Source: Oidiodendron maius Zn
Lineage: Eukaryota; Ascomycota; Leotiomycetes; Myxotrichaceae
Assembly: GCA_000827325.1 (NCBI GenBank)
Contig: KN832881.1
Location: 642,616-706,615, forward strand
DNA: 64,000 nt
Direction of reading: 5' to 3'
Below, one piece after another: positions 46,094 to 56,936 of this stretch; positions within the stretch are counted from its first letter, which is position 1; every line of letters begins with the position of its first letter. The position numbers were made by a program, and so were the translations under genes. A model generated the notes under the pieces. The model was given only the letters and a program-made list of their open reading frames with translations. It ran no database searches and had not been told where the DNA came from.

Positions 46094-47404
46094 ATGCACT
46101 TCCTCTCAACGGCGGCCACTCTGCTCGCCCTGACGAGTTTGGGTAATGCTCTCTCCTCATCACTCCAGCAGGTCACTGGGTTCAATTCTGGGCCTACAGC
46201 TGCTGGAATGTATATCTATGTTCCTACGAATAAGGTTTCCCCAGCACCGATTATTTTAGCTATCCACTACTGCACCGGAACTGCCAACGCCTACTTCTCG
46301 AGCACTCTGTATGCCCAATACGCCGATACATATGGCTACATTGTCATTTATCCAAACTCGCCTTCCCCTGGTGGCTGTTGGGATGTATCATCTACGGCTT
46401 CGTTGACCCATAATGGCGGTGGAGACAGCGAGACCATTATAAACATGGTCCAGTATGCTGTTGAACACTACGGAGGTGATTCCAGCAGAGTATTTGCTAC
46501 TGGGTCTAGCTCAGGAGCAATGATGACCAATGTCTTGGCCGGTGCCTATCCAAACGTGATCAAAGCTGGCTCAGTCTACTCTGGTGTCCCGGATGGTTGC
46601 TTCTACGTCGCTGGTGCAACTGCAGGTATGCAGACGCCAGCCTGGAACAGCCAGTGCGCAGATGGACAATTGATCGAAACGGCCCAGCAATGGGGAGATC
46701 TAACACGGAGCTACTACCCTGGGTACACTGGAAGTCGCCCCAAGATGCTTATGTACGTCTCCTTTCTCTCTTGTGATATCTCTTTCCATGTATCAGCCTT
46801 CTGAGCCTTTTCGCAGCTGGCACGGAACCATCGACACGACTCTCTACTATGAGAACCTGGCACAGACCCTCCTGCAATGGTCGAACGTGCTGGGCATCAG
46901 TTTCACGAAGAACAATACCAATACCCCTCAGTCGGGCTACACCCAGATGGTCTACGGGGACGGCACCGAGCTCATCGGCTACTCGGCGCTGAACGTTGGC
47001 CACACTGTCCCAGTACACGAGACCGTCGACCTCGCCTGGTTTGGCATCACTGGCAGTGGCGGAACCACAACGAGTGTACCAAGCAGCTCTCCCACGAGCA
47101 CTGCTCTGCCCACATCCTCCACTGCAGGCGGGACTATTCCCAAATGGGGACAATGGTAAGAAAACTGTCACTTTTTTGTGTCCATTTTGCTTAGGATAGA
47201 AGAGATAAACGAGGGGATGATGTAAACTAATTGAGATGCAGTGGCGGAATTGGCTGGTCTGGATCAGGAACCTGCATTGCGGGCACGACGTGCACTTATG
47301 CCAACGCATACTACTCTCAGGTATAATCCTCCTCCGTATCACTATTTTACTAACCTATCTACCGCCTTTTAAACAGCTAACTTACCTATCTACAGTGTCT
47401 CTAA
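46094..47404 (+). CDS. CE1 esterase (acetylxylan or feruloyl type) with CBM1
   Basis: Four exons, 46094-46752, 46817-47155, 47242-47320 and 47396-47404, give 361 residues. Signal peptide 1-19 (MHFLSTAATLLALTSLGNA). The alpha/beta hydrolase has an oxyanion-side HYCTGT segment, the nucleophile elbow GSSSG at 137-141 (Ser139), IWHGTID with the acid, and GHTVP with the His. A Ser/Thr-rich linker leads to a cellulose-binding CBM1: WGQCGGIGWSGSGTC...TCTYANAYYSQCL. The last exon is only 9 bases and encodes the final Cys-Leu-stop. Secreted enzymes of this kind remove acetyl or feruloyl groups from plant xylan. An alternative acceptor at 47376 would replace the last Cys. Confidence 0.9.
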
Positions 47405-48472
47405 ACAGCCCATCATCCACCCCGCCAAGAACTGTGCGAGTAAGAGCGTCAAGGTGGAGAGGCTGGATGTGATGATGAGGAATATGATGAAGAAGATGAA
47501 CAGCGTGGAGAAGCGAATATATATACCTTTGGGGTATAGTACATATCAGACTACTACATATATTTGACTTCTCTTCAATTAGCGCGGGACAAGGCTTTTT
47601 CCTTTCTTGTCTACGTCGTGAAAGCCTACTTTTGTATTTTAAGACATGCGTCTGTCTTGTCACTAGATACCCACATGCAGAACAGCCATGCTAATGCGAA
47701 CGGTCCCCACAAGCTCTGCATCAGGACATATATCTCACCTTTCCTGTTTCTGAGATGGGGCCAATTAGTTATGTTCTAGAACCTGAGGGTGTTTTTAGTT
47801 GTCTGCAGGTGCGGTAGCACAACGTGGCTGTTTGGGTTCAGGGGAGTAAACCGCGCCGGATGCCTTGAAACGAGAGTGACTGGATAGATTTTGCGCCAGT
47901 GCTTGTATTTGATTGGGGGGAAGAGAGGGGTAAGAAGTAAGGAAAGAGGGGTGGTCTGGAATGGGAGCACTGAAGGTGATAGCGAGAGGGAAAGAGAGGA
48001 CATCAGAATACAGTAACACAATGCAAAATGTGTCATTGCTAATACCAATGCTCTCAGCACCATATCACCACCCAATCAAAGTTCGTGACAAGTTGGTTTA
48101 CTTTTTCCCATTATCGAACTAGCCTAGCCCTCGTTGAGCTCACAAAAGTTAAGTGAAATCTATGCCTGTCTAATAATGTCACGCTGCTGCACACGGAATT
48201 ATCACCTGATGGTGTTCACTGCCAAGGAGCAAAAAAAGGGTTGAAAAATTCCAGCGCAGTAAAAACTAACGCGTATTCCTCCCACCGCCCACCGCCCACC
48301 GCTAACCTGCCGCAAGATGTTCCCTTTCGTGAAATGCAATGCTGTCTATCACCATCATCAGAGAGAAGAAAGATCAAATGCCTGACCCGTGACGCCGAAG
48401 GAGAGATCCCGCAGATTCGTGTTCTGAGTGTGGAAGAGGGTTTTGTATTAGAAATTAGAGGTCTTTTTTTTA
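47405..48472. other. Convergent 3' intergenic region
   Basis: About 1.1 kb between the ends of the esterase and APRT genes. It includes a short repeat of ccgccca units near 48.29 kb. No gene supported; a 99-codon minus ORF at 47776-48075 is dismissed. Confidence 0.45.
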
Positions 48473-49162
48473 TTATTTGCCCATCTCCTCGTCCCGGAGC
48501 AAGGTCAGGACGGGGCCGTTGAGCTTGTCTCTGCCCTTGAGGAAGTCAAGCTCGAGGATGAAGAGGAAGCCAATTAAGGTGCCGCCAAGCTGCTCAACGA
48601 GCTTCCCTGCAGCGGAGGCAGAGCCACCTGTTAGATGGTAAGTACAAGGTTGTCAGTTCTCTTGTAAGATCAACCACGCACCCGTCGCGATAATATCATC
48701 CACCACCAGAACTGTCTGGCCTGGGCGGATGGCATCCTTCTGGATCTGGAAGAAGTCCTGGCCATACTCTTTCTCGAAGGAGGCCTGCTCGGTCGGGCCT
48801 GGCAGCTTGCCGGGCTTGCGAACAGGCGCGAAGCTGGCGCCTAGGCGCAGGGCGAGGGAGGGACCGAAGAGAAAGCCACGAGCGTCGAGGCCGACGATCA
48901 CGTCAGGGGCCTTGCCGTCATTGAAGGCGCGCACCTGCAGCTCGAGGGCGCGGATCAGCGAGGCGTGCAGCGCCGGGTTGGCGAAGAGGGGGAGGATGTC
49001 GACGAAGTCGATGCCGGGGATGGGGAAGTCGGCGAAGTGACGCAGGGCGGCCTGGAGCTCTACCTTTGCACGGGCGAGTTCGGAGGCACTGGCGGCAGCG
49101 GAGGGGGGCTGGGACTCAAGTCTCGAGGCATGATCGGTGGATGATGGAGGGGCGGAGGTCAT
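48473..49162 (-). CDS. apt1: Adenine phosphoribosyltransferase
   Basis: Two exons on the minus strand, 49162-48682 and 48627-48473, give 211 residues. The PRPP-binding motif VLVVDDIIATGGSA is completed across the splice. Other marks are FADFPIPGIDFVDILPL and IVGLDARGFLFGPSLALRLGASFAPVRKPGKLPG, both typical of APRT. It joins adenine to PRPP to give AMP in purine salvage, in the cytosol. The first 30 residues are a Ser/Ala-rich extension. A long pyrimidine-rich leader lies just upstream of the ATG. Confidence 0.95.
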
Positions 49163-49288
49163 CTTGAGGAGGAGAGAGAAGGGGGGAGGAGAGGAGGGAG
49201 GGAGGAAGAGAGAAGAAAAAGAAAAAAAAAGAGTGTGAGTGAGAGAGAGGTGAGAGTGAGAGAAGGAAGAGAGAGGGTGTGGTTGGTT
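49163..49288 (+). repeat. Purine-rich (GA/GGA) tract before the APRT start
   Basis: Long stretch of gggagga, gagaga and poly-A runs on the plus strand. In the APRT transcript this is a CT-rich leader directly before the ATG, a pattern often seen upstream of well-expressed fungal genes. Confidence 0.7.
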
Positions 49289-49978
49289 GGGAAGGTGGTA
49301 GGTGGTTACCACTACCGTAGTGGAGGGAGTGGTTTGACGGGACGTTTGGAGTCGCGACAATTAAAAAAAAATTGCGGGCTGCGGGCTGCGGGATGGCGGG
49401 GCTGGAGGGACGGATGGCGGTAGGACAGGAAGATTATACAGGAGTCGCATGTGCAATACAAAATAACTGGTCTACCCGTGAATAGCCATTGCCATGATCT
49501 GATCTGATCTGATTCAATTCCCATCCATTCTCATACAATCATCTCCCACCTGCTCTGCTTATGCCAATTCCACCATCCTGATAATCATATGTGGCTACTG
49601 AGCAAAGGGAAGGTTTCTTCCTCCCTGACCGCCCCGCCTCACGCCAATCAGCTTGACGGTGGCCGCACATTCCAGATCGTGGGCGGTGGGGAGCTTGCTG
49701 GGAAGCTGCTGGGAAGATAGGCTGGAGGCGCTGGCTATACGAGATGGGCCATCTGGGCTGAACGGGATACCCAGAAGAGTGGTCGGGGCCCAGGCGGCAA
49801 GGGCGTCATACACCCAAGAAGGTATCCCAAGATTCCCACACTGGCCGCCCATCTCACACTCCAGAGGAACAAATTCTCAAGAGTCATCGAGGCAATCTTG
49901 CGCGTGAACTACAGCCTCCATTCCACGCATCTCGCCGAGCAACCACCAGAGCCACTCGTGCGAGCCCCACGCCCGCGC
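49289..49978. other. Intergenic, upstream of APRT
   Basis: About 690 bases past the purine tract. Contains three tandem gatct units near 49.50 kb. On the minus strand 49595-49978 stays open in the frame of the small gene below except for two TGA codons; see that entry and the finding. Confidence 0.4.
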
Positions 49979-50188
49979 TCACTCAAAGGGCGTCGACTCT
50001 GGCTGTTGATAAGCCTGGGCGGCAAGGCGGCCTCTCCCGGGGTCCCACTCAGGGTGGTGGTGAAGCTTGTGGGTGGTGTATATACTTGCAGGCGTTCTCG
50101 ACTGCCATCTAATATATTTTCCATCTGCCCGACCGGCGGCTTCGTCCTTTTCGGGAAGTCCGTAATACTTACCACGTGATGTAGACAT
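49979..50188 (-). CDS. Small protein of unknown function (doubtful)
   Basis: A 69-residue frame from ATG 50188 to TGA 49981-49979, beginning MSTSRGKYYGLPEKDEA and ending AYQQPESTPFE. The composition is protein-like, with blocks KYIRWQSRTPASIY and HKLHHHPEWDPGRG. I do not recognise a family. The TTTGAGTGAGC at the end contains a fair donor (GA before GTGAGC), so a longer spliced product is possible. The same frame continues past the TGA with coding-like sequence to 49595, broken by a second TGA near 49.88 kb. A competing 160-codon frame on the same strand (50391-49909) is less protein-like. Transcription support is needed before naming it. Confidence 0.35.
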   Translation of the reverse strand: MSTSRGKYYGLPEKDEAAGRADGKYIRWQSRTPASIYTTHKLHHHPEWDPGRGRLAAQAYQQPESTPFE

Positions 50189-50536
50189 AGCTCTTGTTGC
50201 CTTGACGCCTGAAGAGACATATAAATCGTTCCAGAACTCCCACACTTAATGTCTCCCGGATCCATTAACAATTCCTCCAAAGTCAAGGGTGATGCGAGAA
50301 GAGGACCGCCATCTACACTGATCCCTTGATCCTTCCTGGATCTCTTCTGCTCCAACCAGGCATCTGTGGTCTCTCGCACCCTCCCGGCCAAAGGTAAGAA
50401 GTCTCCCGGCGAACCACCTACTACCTAGGCATCTTTGTAAGTACGCGACCTCGCGGGATTCTTCTACCCTCTCCCTCTACCTGCCCTCCACTTCTCAGCC
50501 CATTTCCTCGGGCCTGATCTTCCTGCCATTCCCCCG
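50189..50536. other. Intergenic, promoter of the Rae1 gene
   Basis: About 350 bases before the Rae1 start; a CACGTG palindrome lies just outside at about 50.17 kb. Nothing else seen. Confidence 0.45.
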
Positions 50537-51707
50537 ATGGCCTCGCTCTTTGGCAAGCCGGCTGCAACAGGGTCCGGCGTCATTGGGGACCTGGCCAAAG
50601 ACGTCCAGCTCGCATCCCCCCCTGAGGACAGCATCTCTGCCCTGTCCTGGTCTCCGGTGGCTAACCACCTGGCGGTGAGTTCGTGGGATAACAAGGTCCG
50701 CATCTACGATGTCACGAGCACCCCAACGGGTAATGGAGTTGCGGCCATGGATTTTGCCAGTCCAGTTCTCGCCTGCGACTGGTCGAAGGTATGTCGATTC
50801 GTTCTCAGTTTTCTAGACGGCTTCGCTGACACTATGCCAGGACGGACAGAAAGTGGTAGGTGCTGGCTCAGACAAAACTGCAAAACTCCTCGATCTCGGA
50901 TCTGGGGGGTCGGCTGCCCAGCAGGTGGCTGCCCACGATGCACCTATCCGTACAGCTCGGTTCGTCGACGTTCCAAATTCGAACAGTGCTATGCTCGTGA
51001 CGGGCTCCTGGGACAAGACCATCAAATACTGGGATCTGCGAACTTCCACCCCTGCCGCTTCTATAACCTGTCAGGAGAGGGTATATGCGATGGACGTGAA
51101 GGACAAGCTCCTAGTTATTGCAACGGCTGACCGATATGTCAATGTGGTCAACCTCGACGACCCAGGAAAATTCTTCAAGACCATGCAGAGTCCGCTGAAG
51201 CACCAGACAAGAGCGGTGAGCTGCTTCAAAGAGGCCAACGGATTCATGATTGGCAGCATTGAGGGGCGATGTGCGTTCCAGTACATAAACGAGAAGGATT
51301 CTAAGTATGTGCCCATCCCAGAATATGAGAAGCATGTTAATCCTTTTAGCCTCAACATGTCTTTCAAATGCCATCGAGATCCGCTGGTCAACAACACGAT
51401 TACGATTTGGTCAATCAACGCCATTTCCACTCACCCAGTCTTCGGCACATTCAGCACAGCAGGCTCAGACGGAACCTACCATTTCTGGGACAAAGATGCC
51501 AGATGTAGACTCAAAGGATATCCTGCGGTGGGGGGATCCATCTCTGCCTCCGCCTTCAATAGTGATGGAACGATATTTTCGTACGCCGTGAGCTACGACT
51601 GGCACAAAGGATATGCCACCAACAACCCTCAATACCCCAACAAGATCATGCTACATCCCGTCATAGAGGAGGAAGTCAAGCCAAAGGCGTCCGTGAAGAA
51701 GCGATAA
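50537..51707 (+). CDS. rae1: Rae1/Gle2, mRNA export WD40 protein
   Basis: Two exons, 50537-50788 and 50841-51707, give 372 residues. Seven-blade WD40 features: SSWDNKVRIYDV, AGSDKTAKLLDL, TGSWDKTIKYWDLR, GSDGTYHFWDKDAR. The family blocks DSISALSWSP, VDVPNSNSAMLVTGSWDKTIKYWDLR and NMSFKCHRD with FGTFSTAGSDG match Rae1/Gle2. This nuclear-pore protein binds the GLEBS motif of Nup98/Nup116 and supports mRNA export. Length fits the family. Confidence 0.93.
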
Positions 51708-52036
51708 TTGGCAATGCCTAATATTGGTTGTCTGGAGGAAAGCTATGTCAAACCATGGGCCATTGTAATTTGAGATGGATCGGGTCGAAATCAATTTATA
51801 GATAGTTATGGGACAGCACAACATGAAATCTTTCCAATGGCAATACTTATCATGCTTAGAGTCGTGACCACTGTGAATAAACGCTAGATGCTTTGAAGTG
51901 ATTGGCGCTCTGCATCGTAGTGCCTATCCTAAATTTCACATGAGGCTCCGCAAGGCTGAACGCGCTGCCTTCCGGCAACGCGCATGTTCTAACCTCATCC
52001 GCACACCAACACCACTCCCTTTCCTGTATCCACATC
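51708..52036. other. Intergenic, between Rae1 and Vps38-like genes
   Basis: About 330 bases between two plus-strand genes; no feature seen. Confidence 0.45.
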
Positions 52037-53797
52037 ATGACGACTGAACCCTCACGGCCCCTCCTCCTGCCTCGCAATCGCAGGATACGGCATGTCCAAG
52101 GCATCTACCTACGCAACCTAACGTTCTCGCGGCCGCGCGGAGAGACAATTGACGATGCCGGGCTGAACAAATCCCGCGGCAAGATTGAGGCCCTCCGAGA
52201 GCCACAGCTCCACCATGCGCACTCCTCCTCCGACCTCCGGCGTCCACAGGGCGCACGCAGGACGAGCACGAACTGGGCTGGTGAAAGCCCTGCTTTCCGG
52301 CAGAAGAAGCTAGAAGATGTAGTGGAGAGTAGGATGGCAGATACCTTCTTCACATTGCACTGCCGAGCGCAGAAAGACCCAATATACATCAGTGAGGTGG
52401 CAAAGAAGGTCATGAATCCTTCGTTCCGATTCTTTGATCTATCAGGGTTGGGTCCTGCCATCACACGGCTTGACACGTTGACTGTAAAGGTGTGGGTTAA
52501 GAGGGGGGAGTTTATCCTCCTTATCGAGGAGGAAGTCACTCTCCACGCTCTCCAGTATATTTCTAGGCTTGAGAACCACCCGTTGCCTTCCAATTGCATC
52601 ATATTCCACCTGATCGACGGCATATATACAATTGACGTCTCTTCCAAGCTTCCACCACCAAAGCCGGCGCCATCCCTGCCTACGTCCTCCTATAGCGCAC
52701 TGATGCGCTTGTCAAACCTCGACGAGTCGATCCAAGATGCCCTGGCCACGCGCGAGGAACTTGCTAGCCAGATCAATGCCATCCTTGAGTCCAGGCCGAT
52801 TGATGAATCTCCCAAGGCACAAGAAGATGCTGCCCTCGCATCTCGTTACGTGACAGCCTCTCGGAAACTCCTCAAGCAATCCGTTCGCCGCAGGTCCGAG
52901 CTGCAAACCTCCCTCACTGCCCGCAAGGCCGCCATGAAGGCCGGGCAAGAAATACAAGCCCGCGCGCAAGAGGATGTCGACGCGGCGCAGGAGAAGCTGC
53001 GGAATTGCCGCGCCCTCCACCAAGCCGCTACTGCCTCAATACATGGGCAACGACGGCGGATATGTGAGGAGCTTTCCGCCATTTTCCCTATAGACACCAC
53101 AGATCATCCTCTGCTCTTCACCATATGCGGACTTCCGCTCCCAAACACCTCTTACGAGGACATGGACGAGGACACTGTCTCCGCTGCCCTAGGGTACGTT
53201 GCCCGCGTGGTCGATATGCTCCAGTACTACCTCGCCATCCCTCTCCCCTATCCCATCGAGCCCTTCGGGTCCCGGAGCGTGATCCACGACCCCATCTCCA
53301 TCCTGGCAGACAGCCAGCGCGAGTTCCCGCTGTACATGCGCGGCACGGTGCGCTTCCGCTTCGACTACGGCGTGTTCCTGCTCAACAAGAACATCGAGCG
53401 GCTCGCCGAGGGGCAGGGCCTTAAGGTTATTGATATTCGTCAAACGCTGCCGAATCTGAAGTACTTGTTATACGTCTGCGGGGAGGGGAAAGGGGAACTC
53501 CCGCCGCGAAAAGCGGGCGGGGTCAGGGGACTGCTGGCGGGGCAGAAGACGCCGAGTCTTAGTCGGCGCGGCAGCTCGGAGAGCGGTTCTGTGATTGGAG
53601 CTGGGGTGGGAGACGTTGCGCGGCGGGCGCTGGAAGGCGTGGCCGGAATAGGGAGAGGAGAGGGGCGGGAGAATGGGAGCGGAAATGTGAGTGGTAGGGG
53701 AAATTCGGAGGGTTTGGCTACGGTACTTCCGTTTCGTGACGAGAGCCCGATGAGTTTGAGGACGAGTGGGTTGAGGGAGCGTGTGGGGAGGATGTGA
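52037..53797 (+). CDS. vps38: Vps38/UVRAG-like subunit of PI3-kinase complex II
   Basis: A single exon of 586 residues. The N-terminal part (FRFFDLSGLGPAITRLDTLTVKVWVKRG) looks like a C2-type beta fold. A coiled coil spans about residues 215-340 (ALATREELASQINAIL, KLLKQSVRRRSELQTSLTARKAAMKAG). The C-terminal domain has LSAIFPI, FTICGLPLPNTSYEDMDEDTVSAALGYVARVVDMLQYYLAIPLPYPIEPFGSRSVIHDP and ERLAEGQGLKVIDIRQTLPNLKYLLY, the Atg14/UVRAG domain. The last 100 residues are Gly/Ser/Arg-rich. It would work with Vps34, Vps15 and Vps30 in endosomal sorting. UVRAG/Vps38 is favoured over Atg14 because the N-terminal Cys repeats of Atg14 are missing. Confidence 0.82.
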   Translation: MTTEPSRPLLLPRNRRIRHVQGIYLRNLTFSRPRGETIDDAGLNKSRGKIEALREPQLHHAHSSSDLRRPQGARRTSTNWAGESPAFRQKKLEDVVESRMADTFFTLHCRAQKDPIYISEVAKKVMNPSFRFFDLSGLGPAITRLDTLTVKVWVKRGEFILLIEEEVTLHALQYISRLENHPLPSNCIIFHLIDGIYTIDVSSKLPPPKPAPSLPTSSYSALMRLSNLDESIQDALATREELASQINAILESRPIDESPKAQEDAALASRYVTASRKLLKQSVRRRSELQTSLTARKAAMKAGQEIQARAQEDVDAAQEKLRNCRALHQAATASIHGQRRRICEELSAIFPIDTTDHPLLFTICGLPLPNTSYEDMDEDTVSAALGYVARVVDMLQYYLAIPLPYPIEPFGSRSVIHDPISILADSQREFPLYMRGTVRFRFDYGVFLLNKNIERLAEGQGLKVIDIRQTLPNLKYLLYVCGEGKGELPPRKAGGVRGLLAGQKTPSLSRRGSSESGSVIGAGVGDVARRALEGVAGIGRGEGRENGSGNVSGRGNSEGLATVLPFRDESPMSLRTSGLRERVGRM

Positions 53798-54629
53798 GGC
53801 ATGTATGAGTATGAGTATGGAGAAGGATTACGAAGGTGAGGATGAGCATAACCCAATACGAATGTGATACCCCCTGCTGCTTTTCTTACAGTGCTCTTTT
53901 AACTTGCTACTCTTATCGCCTCAGTACGTGGTCCGCGACAGATGCCTTGCTTATGCCTAGTTACTTGGTCCTAGTTTGGCTTTCCGCCTGTTCTTCCTCA
54001 TCTTCTTATATTCTCTTCGCCTTCTAAACAACAGCTCTGAGAATCAAAAGCATAGGCGAACAAACTTGCCCATTTCAACTAGATCACCCGTCTCTACATC
54101 ACCGCGTATCCCTCCTTCCACACACTTTCTCCTGCTGGATTTCATTATCACAGGAATTCGGACCCGCTGAGCCTAATCTTTAACTGCAGATTCAAACTCA
54201 GGCTGCTTTGTTTATTGTTCCAGGCGTCTCATCATTGCAAGAGGATCCGCCAAAGTGTGCATGCTTATTCCTCTTGTCCTGGTCTTCACTGCACAATAGG
54301 TTTCTCCAAGTGATCAATTTAGCGAAGGCACATCAAAGTACAATGAATGTCTATTCTCAAACAAAGGCTATACAAGATAGATACTGAGTAGTATCTAGAT
54401 CCGAGCTCTATTTGAACTCTATATCCTTAGATTTAGATATAAATTCCCACAACTCCAATGTATGCAGCAGAATGAGAGTTATAAAATATAAGAGTGGATG
54501 AACGCATCGGGACGAGCCTCCAACTCCTGAGAAAATGAGAAGCACTTCACGCTAAAGAGGTATAGCCTAGGCAATACACCAACTAAACGAGATGCAAGGA
54601 GAGAATGCTAGAAAGTGTGCTCTTTTTGA
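53798..54629. other. Convergent 3' intergenic region
   Basis: About 830 bases between the Vps38-like and glutaminase genes, partly AT-rich. No gene supported. Confidence 0.45.
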
Positions 54630-56936
54630 TTACTTTCTTCTGTCCTTCACAGTATTGAGTGCTAATAGGGCAAAGTGGCCCCCCACAACAGGTCTTGCAG
54701 TGAAGTCTCCAGCATTAATGGGCCAGCTAAATATATATATCAGCAACTATTTTCAGGGGTTAAGCAAACAGGGGAAGAAGCTACGCACCCTCCAGTTTGC
54801 GCATCGTACAGATCCGTCATGGCCAGGTTCGTTGGGGTCTCCCGGATGAACTTTGCTAGATCGCTAATCAACAATGTCTGCGCATCCTGGCTCGCGATGG
54901 CAGCTGTGAACATTTCCCAGTCACTCTTGGTATAGTTGTGTCTGGTATCAAGAGGAATGCCATACTCATCAGCGACAGTTGGATAGAAGGTGCTTTGCAT
55001 GTCGTATACGCTCTGAGGCACTAGACCCAGCTGCAGCTCCGCATCCCCATAGAGGTTGTACAGCAGACCATGGGTATCATTCAGGCCGTAACCGAGGGTG
55101 GTATGAGGAGGCGAGGCGTCTTGGGCCACACCAAGGATTTGCCACTGGTCTATGTAGGTGTGCGCAATGTCGGTGTAATTAGATGCATCAGCCATGTTAC
55201 CAGTGAGTCTCGCAATCACAGCAAAGGCTTCGATGCCGATAATTCCCTTCAAGGCAAGATTAGTCTGGTTGGCGAGTGAGCCGGCGAAGTCGTCTGTCGA
55301 GATCTGGTTGGCGGGGATCAAGGCCTCCTCTACAAGGTATTGGGTCCATTGCTTCAAGAGGTTATAATGCTGTGCAAGATATGGAACATCATTGAGCGCT
55401 TGTGCATAAGCAAGGGTCATGATGAGCATATTGCCGCATTCTTCCAGCGGCTGCTGCTCGTCATTTCCGTCCGGGTGGCCCGTAGCATTAGGATAGGAGG
55501 AACCAAGGTCATGCATGCTATACTTGTTTGGATACTGGCCGGACTCCTGGTTTTCGAAGAGAGGATCCAGAAGCAACTTCAGGAGGGCGGGATTCGTGTA
55601 GAGAAGAATAGGATGGAATGGGAAGATCACATCAACTGTTTGAACGTTACCATCAGAGCTTATTTCCTTGAGGAACAGGTACTGCTTGGTTAAGTTGCCG
55701 ACGAGTTGGACCGTCCCAAATGCCTGGCGTGCAGATATGGAAGTAATAGTGAGGTAGTCCTGTCCTCCTGCGCTTACAGAATCGCTAGCTACTTTGTTGT
55801 CAAACGTGGTGGCAGCAGCAGCAGCAGCGTCATAGTCGCCATAGAAGAATTCGACCTATCTTCGTTAGCAGGAGTCTAAATACCTCTTGAGAAAGACTAA
55901 CAGCATCATTTTCGTTAGGAAAATAGCTTGTCCATAATGAGGTAAGCGGAACTACACCGGTTGCGCCGTCAAACTGGATTGCTTCTTCTTGCGTTAATCC
56001 AAGCGTGTAAACCGTGTTGATGGAGCCGGTAACATCGCCGAGGTCAGTAGCGAATCCAAATACTGGCCAGTCTTGATTGATTGGTCGGAAATTAGTATCC
56101 TGTGTGTTTCCTAATTTCCCAGAACTAGAAAAGGCGCCTCGGACGTCCACATCTGCTCCACTCTGGTAGGTGAGGCTAGCTGAATTTCCCGTGCTCCAGT
56201 ACCAGTTGCCCCAGTCAGCTTGCTGGTTCGTCTCGCTGAATTGGAGTTGCTCCTGTCTCCAGACTTTGTGGGATGCAACGCTATCCGAGGTAGTATAGTC
56301 CCACTGGGCAATAGCTGTATGATCTCCAGTAACCCATTCTGCTCTCGTCAGCTGAGGTTATACCAAATCACATGCTCAAAGTAGATGTACCTGCTGAGAT
56401 ATCCGCATAGAGCTGGACGGCGTGAGAATTGCCATCCAAGCTCTGCACGGCCACGTCCAGATAGGTGAAGACAAGCGTCTGTCGCCTCTGGTCATCTGGA
56501 TAGATGGGGGAGAGGAAAGTAACATTCATCTCCACTTTGCCTGCGACGTTCATGGTGAAGACACTTCTGGTCGTGGTGTATTCAAAGTCAGTCTGAGTGA
56601 CTGGATCTCCCACATTGGCAGGAGAGCCCATCCAGGCGTAAGAGGTGCCATCGACACGGATGAGACCAGCCCAGCCAGTAATTTGGCCCCTTCTCATATT
56701 AGCACTCAGGTGTAAGATAAATCGATTTAAACTCACGCCCAGAAGGTCGGCCACTGGCCGACGAGGTTCCCTGGGTTAGAACTGCCAGCTTGCAACCACG
56801 TACTCAGATAGGGGGACTTGACGCCGAGGGGGATGGCAGGAGGTTTGGCAGGACTGAAGGTGGACTGGGACTGCACGCCGACTGCGAGCAGAGCCGCCGA
56901 GAGGGCAGCACACACCGCCCTGGTTGAGAACTTCAT
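54630..56936 (-). CDS. gtaA: Secreted glutaminase, GtaA family
   Basis: Five exons on the minus strand: 56936-56737, 56689-56391, 56338-55902, 55855-54789 and 54726-54630, giving 699 residues. Signal peptide 1-23 (MKFSTRAVCAALSAALLAVGVQS). Conserved blocks include YLSTWLQ, GWAGLIRVDG, QWDYTT, FPFHPILLYTNP, LLDPLFENQESG, YPNKYSMHDLGSSYPNATGH, EECGNMLIM, FAGSLANQTNLALKGIIGIEAF and DLYDAQTGGWPINAGDFTARPVVGGHF. These are the marks of the fungal GtaA glutaminases (DUF4965, DUF5127 and DUF1793 regions). It splits external glutamine to glutamate and ammonia. The fourth intron is read as 46 bases from a GTTAGT donor; a nearer GTATTT would leave only 28 bases. Confidence 0.92.
55811..55829 (+). repeat. 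GCA/CAG microsatellite inside the glutaminase
   Basis: About six gca units in the coding strand complement encode the Ala run GDYDAAAAAATT. Short, in frame. Confidence 0.7.

Noticed and set aside
49909-50391. 160-codon minus-strand ORF overlapping the small protein
   Set aside because: The overlapping frame (50188-49979) looks more protein-like; both remain weak.
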